A stretch of DNA of 64,000 nucleotides from Camellia lanceoleosa (taxonomy: Eukaryota; Streptophyta; Magnoliopsida; Ericales; Theaceae): assembly GCA_025200525.1 (NCBI GenBank), contig CM045758.1, forward strand, positions 168,418,261 to 168,482,260. The letters are read 5' to 3'. Shown here piece by piece: positions 58,580-64,000 of this stretch (its first letter is position 1; each line of letters opens with the position of its first letter). Under the pieces are notes generated by a model. The model was not told where the DNA came from. It worked only from the letters and a program-made list of their open reading frames with translations, and did no database searches. The translations under genes and the position numbers were made by a program.

Positions 58580-60680
58580 TTAGACCATAAACAGGTACTT
58601 CAAGTGCTCTACTGTAAGTCGAGTCTGACGACTACCTGTCTCGTCCTCGCCAAATGCAGATGCAACCATCACTCTCTTTTTTTGCTGCAAAACAGAAAGT
58701 GAGTACTCAGCATCAGCATTGAAAGGAGATATAGAATACATATACTAAGTTTGGACCATAAGCCAAATATACGTGATTGATTTAACATAACAAAAGCTTT
58801 TCTCAGGAATAGGGAAAAATATATGAAGTAGCAATGTCCTATTCAGATTTCAATAATTCGGTTACCTGTCAGATAATAATAACCCTTTACACACTTGAAT
58901 CTGTAAACAATGCCATCACTAACTATAAAATATTGTTTACAACAGGTGTGAGAGGATCTTCATCCACAATTATTATATGGGTAAATTACATTGAATCTCA
59001 AAAGTTTGGCATAAATACACCAACCTCCCTTTTAGTAAAGGGGACCAACGCACATGATGTGTAAACACAGATAATCAATGATAATATATATATATATATA
59101 TATTAGTATAAAAGGAATAAAATATCAATTTTTTCATCTATATGACTAATGAATGAATGATGGAAAGGAGGCTAACGTTAATTTAAACCTTAAGGGAGCA
59201 TAATTTTACTATGTCAAAACTTGTGGGGCTTGGTGTATTTTTTCCAAACCTCAAGGCAGGTTGCGTAATTTTTAGTAAACGGGACTAATGCAGGTGATGT
59301 CTAAACACAGAGATCATCAATGATAAAAGTTATACATTTTAGTATTAAAAGAAATGAAATATCATTTTTTTCATCCATATGACTAATGAATGAATGATGG
59401 AAAGGAGGCTATGTGTAACGTGAATTAAAACCTTATGGGAGCATAATTTAACTATGTCAAATTTGTGGGGCTTGGTGTATTTTTTCCAAACTTCAAGGCA
59501 GGTTGATGTAATTTACCCTTTTATATTTATTCAGAAAATGAAAAAGAATGATCAGAAGAGCCCCTACTCTCAGCTTGAGAACATATCAAGGCTAAAATTG
59601 GTTTAAAATCCTGTCTCCTCTAGAGTTTCCTGGTATATACTTATTACTTGTCCAATTTAGATATGCACGAGGCATTCTCCTTAACCTCCGATCACATCCT
59701 TTACAAACTCCTATACACATGTCGCAAACTTCAAAAGTTTGAAGAATGATGAAATAAGCAACCCATGATTATGACATACAAATGAAATGAATATATTTGC
59801 CACAACAACTGTTCCTCTGTTGGTTTTCCCTAATGGTTGGTCATTCATTTATCCTCATTTCTCTCATTTGTTAAACTTTATAGTAGTACCTTAACAGTTT
59901 AGACATTTATCCCAAAAAAAATTCAACATAAACCCAATGAAGTTTTGTCAAGGACAGTTGTTCAAGTGCTAGCATTTCTCAGTGGTCGGTCATTTGCCTT
60001 ACATTGTGCATTACGACATATCATGTTAGATTACTTGAATGACGGGTCATTCCACTTCACAACACCTATCCACACCCTTTTTGCTTATTTTGTTCTTACA
60101 GGAACACTAAATTGCGATATAATGCTACTAAGGTTTAACTGGGCTACAAATAAAATTAAGGAATGATAAATTTTGTAAAGATGGTGTTCATTCAAGAAAC
60201 GAAGCAACCATTATTAGTAAGTAAATCAGTTTTATCCTTACCAATGCCTTCACCAGCTGTTATAAAAGACCCTGTTCAACATCTAAAATACCTCTACTAC
60301 CATATGTTAATCAAGTACAAAAGTTCTCAATCATAGTCTCATCATATTATAAAATCAATTACTCATTGCAAACAATTAATGAGAAGAAAAAAAGAAAAGA
60401 AAAGTAAAAGCAAGCATAACAAATTCAGTGCCAATAATAATGTGACAGCAGATGGTGAACATTTCTTCACTACCTTAAAAAATCTTACGAATTTTACATT
60501 GACAATGCAAAAAAAAAAGGCCACAAGATTGGAGCAAAAAAAATAATACCTGAAGAGTTAAAATGCAATCTTCAACTGTATCTTTTACTGTCAACTGCAA
60601 AACTGTAACCGGACAGGTCTGTCCAATCCGATGGGCTCTATCTATTGCTTGATCTTCAGTTGTTGGGTTCCACTAGAGGT
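58580..60680 (-). pseudogene. CHR27/CHR28-like SNF2 helicase, last two exons, broken
   Basis: C-terminal piece of a RAD5/16-type SNF2 chromatin remodeller. Exon 60680-60550 encodes [21 protein letters not shown] then [20 protein letters not shown] then CILTLQ, helicase motif VI. After an intron (60549-58685) the final exon 58684-58580 encodes QKKRVMVASAFGEDETGSRQ, TRLTVEHLKYLFMV and TAA. In the helicase the first of two tryptophans (LWWNP) is here TAG (60673-60675). The arginine of motif VI (HRIGQ) is kept. All upstream exons (ATPase lobe 1, RING) are absent from the 1.3 kb to the right. This is a truncated remnant. The C-terminus LKYLFMV is what suggests the CHR27/CHR28 group. Confidence 0.85.
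58979..59518. mobile_element. TIR element with internal tandem duplication
   Basis: Left end gggtaaattacattgaatct and right end, reversed, gggtaaattacatcaacctg are inverted repeats. Inside, a unit of about 240 bp (starting gtaaaggggaccaacgcaca at 59035 and gtaaacgggactaatgcagg at 59274) is present twice; both copies contain gactaatgaatgaatgatgg, aaaggaggcta and ttgtggggcttggtgtattt. It lies in the SNF2 intron and is related by its ends to the element at 5178-5905. Confidence 0.65.
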
Positions 60681-61698
60681 CTAGAAGAAGAACACGATAA
60701 GTTGCAACCATATTCAGTCCTTAGAATTTTTACATTCCAATCATTTTCCCTCTCCTCATTTCCCCTCTAATCTACACCTTCGTCAGTGACTCCAGCACCA
60801 ATTCCCTCACAAGCCCACACCATCCCCTGCCAATACCCCCCTCCGTGCCCCCATCTCTGACAACTAGTTTCGCCTACCCACCGGGGCCATCCGACCGCTG
60901 AGATAGAGTCAAGGAAGTTAAACAAGATTTTATCAATTGTCCACAGAAATTATCACAATAAGGAATAATATGGCACACCACCACCAATTGCAAAGGACAT
61001 ATACCAAAACAAAAGGGTGGCAAAGAGCAACAGGTTATACAATTACATAAAACTTCTATGACTATCCTTTTGCCTTCTTTCACTGGGGGTGGGGCCACAA
61101 ATAACAAAAACAAAAAGTAAACTGGGCACTGAGTTTCACACTAGTCTGCTTAGAAAAATGACAAATTGCCAGAGACACAGGCAGGCAGGAAAGAAAATAA
61201 AGACTGATTGGATAAAAACATTCAACAAAAAGAGACCAATCATAAGTGCCCAGTTTCAAAGCACAGGATGAGAAAATTGATAGCAATTGTATATTTTAAT
61301 GCCAATGTCATCAAGCATAAGAGACCAATCATAAGTGCCAAGAAACCAAAAACGCGAACCATCACACTAAATTTGAGTGTCAAAACTAAGATTAAGATAT
61401 TACAACTACATATCAGGAAATGATTCTCCAAGGTCTAGTAGGCTTACACTTCCAAAATACCGGTCAAGTATTTCAACAAAATGATTTGGGATTTATTCAC
61501 CTTTATTTTTTAAATGAATCCCCAAACTAAGAAATTTACAAGTAGAACAAGGTAGACAAATGTAAATTTTGATAAGAAAACGAGGCAATTTCAAAAAATC
61601 AAAACTGAAATATGAAGGGAGCCCCACACGTTTGGGGTGACATAGCCATATTTATGCATTCTTTGTTATTCATTAAAAAAAAAAACAAATAATAGAGC

Positions 61699-61746
<48 letters not shown>

Positions 61747-61995
61747 TGCAATATTAGTAGTGATTGTGAACTCATCCAACGTAAAGACAGCTCATCCAAC
61801 TTAAGGACAATATTCGAGCAAACATATTTGGGAGTTATTCACCTTTATTTTTTAAATGATTCTCCAAACTAAGAATTTATGGATATTGTGAAAGATAAAA
61901 ACACCTAAGACATCAACAAAACGTAACTAATATGCACGAATGTCTCCTTGCAAAAACAACGTATCAATCACTATAAGGCTCATCATAAAACTAAA
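60681..61995. other. Intergenic
   Basis: No gene. A (GA)n microsatellite occupies 61701-61742. Two short duplications are visible: agaccaatcataagtgcc at about 61232 and 61322, and a gttattcacctttattttttaaatga-type block at about 61494 and 61838. Confidence 0.5.
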
Positions 61996-64000
61996 CTACA
62001 CTTGAGAATTTATCAGTTCATCAATATCTTCCATGTGGGGCTCCAACTCTGTGTTCAAGAATGTTTCAATGTCTGAGTCGCTACCCTCGCTCCGGCAAGT
62101 TGAAGCCAATTTTTTACACATTCGCTTCGTGTGTCCGATGCTCCTACAATAGCAAATAACGCATAAACAATTTTAATAATCATGTACATGCAACAGGATG
62201 GAAAAAGGACATGCAATTAAAGTACCATACCTACAATACCCACAGCGCCTTGGTTTTAAAGGTTTACCCATAGAAGATGTCCCACCGGGGTTCCCTTTGG
62301 TCTTCACTACATTAGGATCACCAACGCCACATAATTTGGGTGCAATATTTTTGTCCCCAACCTCGGCATTATATTTTGTTCGCATTGCCCAGCACTTTTT
62401 CATCCTCAATGTCATTTGGAAAGCCATTTCCCTTGCCTCTTCAAAATCGTTGTCTGCGTGTGAGGCATAATATGACATTTCACTAAAACATGAGCTTAGT
62501 ATACCAAACCGGGCTGTCTGTGTTAGGGTGCTAGAAATTTGGGTAAGACTTGGTTGTTGATATCCTGACCTAGCGCGTCTTGTCCATCTCTTCAAGACAC
62601 AACTCGGTGGAATACACATTAATTGTTCATATTTCATGATAGCAACCATGTGGCAACAAGGGATGCCAAACGATTCAAACTTCAAGCAACAACATTTTAT
62701 TGTGATATTTACTGGAAAATACTCAACCGTCCATGTGCTTGTTGGTGCCTTGTACTCACCAAAACGATAGGTGCGCCGATCCTCCAACTCAACTCTTTCC
62801 ATCACAAACAATTTACCCTCTTTGCTGATTTCACGTCGAAACAATGAAAAAATCTTCTGAGTAAAGAGCTCAGCTGCATGTTTTTCCAAACTTCTCAATG
62901 GCGTAGTCAAAACCGGGAAACTATTCTCTGTTTTAGATTCTGTTTCTGCCTCATTAACACGCATCCTAGCAAGAGCCCTATCATATTGTGCTACAAATTC
63001 GTATAACTTTACCTTTTGTTCTAGGAACATATTGAAATATGCATTCATACCCTCGACACGTTGAGTGCTCCTCATCCCAGCAAACATGTGACCACGAAGA
63101 TATGCCTCAGCCCACTTATCACGCTTGCAGTGAATCTCCAACACCCAGTTATTGTTCTCCAACTTGTATTGTTTCACCATACGAACCCACGCATTGTCAA
63201 ACTCAACAATTTGACATTTCTTTAACATCAACTGTGCGAAATCACTAGTAAATTCTGGTATGTGGACATTTGTTGAGGCATTTTTCTCCAAATGCCAAGA
63301 ACATAAACGATGTCTGCAATTTGGAATAACTCTTTCGATTGCCTGACGCATTGCCCTATCACCATCTGTTACAACAGAGATGGGTCTTTGTCCATCCATG
63401 GCCTCCATTAACGTTTCCAACACCCACGTGTATGTCTCCATTGTCTCATCAGGCAACAAAGCACATCCAAATATGATTGTCATAAAATGGTTACTCACGC
63501 CAGCTAGAATCACAAATGGCTTCTTATACTGATTTGTACGATAAGTTGTATCAAATACCAATACATCACCAAATGCAGCATAGTCCATCCGAGACCTACC
63601 ATCTGCCCAGAAAATCTTGTCCAACCGGTTATCCTTATCGACGTTGTACTTGAAAAAAAATAATGGATCTGCATCTAGTTTAGCTGATAAGTATCCTAAG
63701 GCACCCTTTGCATCCCCTTCTGCGAGTTGTACTTTGCGCTCAGCTTGGAACTGGTTGTGCAAATCTCTGTGAATGAACCCCACCTTCTCATAACCCCCTG
63801 ATTGATGGACCATAAAATCCATGATTTGACTCGTTCTCATACCCACATTGCGCATGGCTTTTGCTTGAGCTTTGTCTGCACTTGTTACAAACCTATGTGA
63901 CCACAAAAAAGGGACGCAGTGTGGTGCTGCCAAGGGATGGTTGTGTTCCCCTACAAAGTGGGTCACAACATATTTTTTAATTGTCTTGTCATAACGCATA
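61996..64000 (-). CDS. FAR1-related / MULE transposase-like protein, N-terminus outside window
   Basis: Minus-strand gene; the exon from the window edge to 62231 is open throughout. It starts inside the end of a FAR1 DNA-binding domain (YVVTHFVGEHNHPL). The MULE transposase domain follows with the acidic triad in VLVFDTTYRTN (about residue 150 of the visible part), VVTDGDRAMRQ (about 211) and RVEGMNAYF (about 318), then a SWIM zinc finger (CCCLKFESFGIPCCH, about 440-455). An intron (62230-62144) splits an arginine codon; the last exon 62143-61996 completes a CCHC zinc knuckle (CGYCRSIGHTKRMC) and ends DIDELINSQV, TAG. With the intron removed there is no stop or frameshift. FAR1-related proteins are transcription factors derived from Mutator-like transposases; some copies remain mobile transposases. 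The kept DDE residues leave both open. No terminal inverted repeat was seen. Confidence 0.85.

Noticed and set aside
1..64000. tRNA, rRNA or organellar insertions
   Set aside because: I saw no cloverleaf, rRNA core or recognisable plastid or mitochondrial gene, though a covariance-model search was not possible by eye.

Overview
The window is nuclear DNA of a flowering plant, most likely a eudicot. The evidence is AT-rich intergenic sequence, GT-AG introns of plant type, plant-only gene families (a GLR3-type glutamate receptor, a pentatricopeptide-repeat protein, a FAR1-related protein, a LURP-one-related fragment), and dense plant transposons with their target-site duplications (TSDs). The species cannot be named from sequence alone. 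I found no bacterial, organellar or viral segment.

Layout. 0-5 kb: a GLR3.6-like glutamate receptor gene on the minus strand, with five coding exons visible (one is a 32-nt microexon) and an inferred 5'UTR intron. It carries a one-base deletion and a nonsense codon, and its last exon is not in view. 5-8 kb: a TIR element and a 1.33-kb foldback (palindromic) element. 8-16 kb: an LTR element of the kind that carries an antisense ORF, interrupted by a 2.4-kb solo LTR with perfect TSDs. 16-29 kb: a nest in which a decayed PIF/Harbinger element (broken ORF1) holds a 4.4-kb solo LTR (TSD gctgc) and a hAT element whose transposase frame has four stop codons and no frameshift. 30-32 kb: a PPR gene, probable counterpart of Arabidopsis At2g17525, with one frameshift near its N-terminus. 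34.5-40.0 kb: a complete non-autonomous LTR element (TSD gtaac) with no pol, a cognate antisense ORF remnant, and two tandem arrays; one array is 18 copies of a 27-bp unit holding a TTCG hairpin. 40-44 kb: CACTA-like subterminal repeats, an LTR-like promoter segment and MITEs. 44-46.5 kb: fragments of three unrelated host genes (PIP5K, kanadaptin-like, LURP-one-related), introns included, lying directly beside a CACTA-type terminus. 47.3-48.1 kb: six copies of a 162-bp tandem repeat with no indels. 48.3-49.6 kb: the 3' end of a LINE with an inverted 5' segment. 52.9-57.2 kb: a many-exon Ulp1-type (C48) cysteine protease gene of the kind found in plant transposons. 58.6-60.7 kb: the last two exons of a CHR27/CHR28-like SNF2 helicase, broken by a stop. 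62-64 kb: a FAR1-related/MULE transposase gene with a C-terminal zinc knuckle, running off the window.

The genes do not form an operon or a pathway. The GLR and PPR loci are host genes or recent derivatives; most of the rest is a record of insertion, capture and decay. Three separate frame breaks, each explained by one missing base (GLR, PPR, PIP5K), need checking against reads before the loci are called dead. I did not find a convincing new functional system. The most unusual structures are the TTCG-hairpin array, the exact 162-bp array and the three-gene capture cluster.
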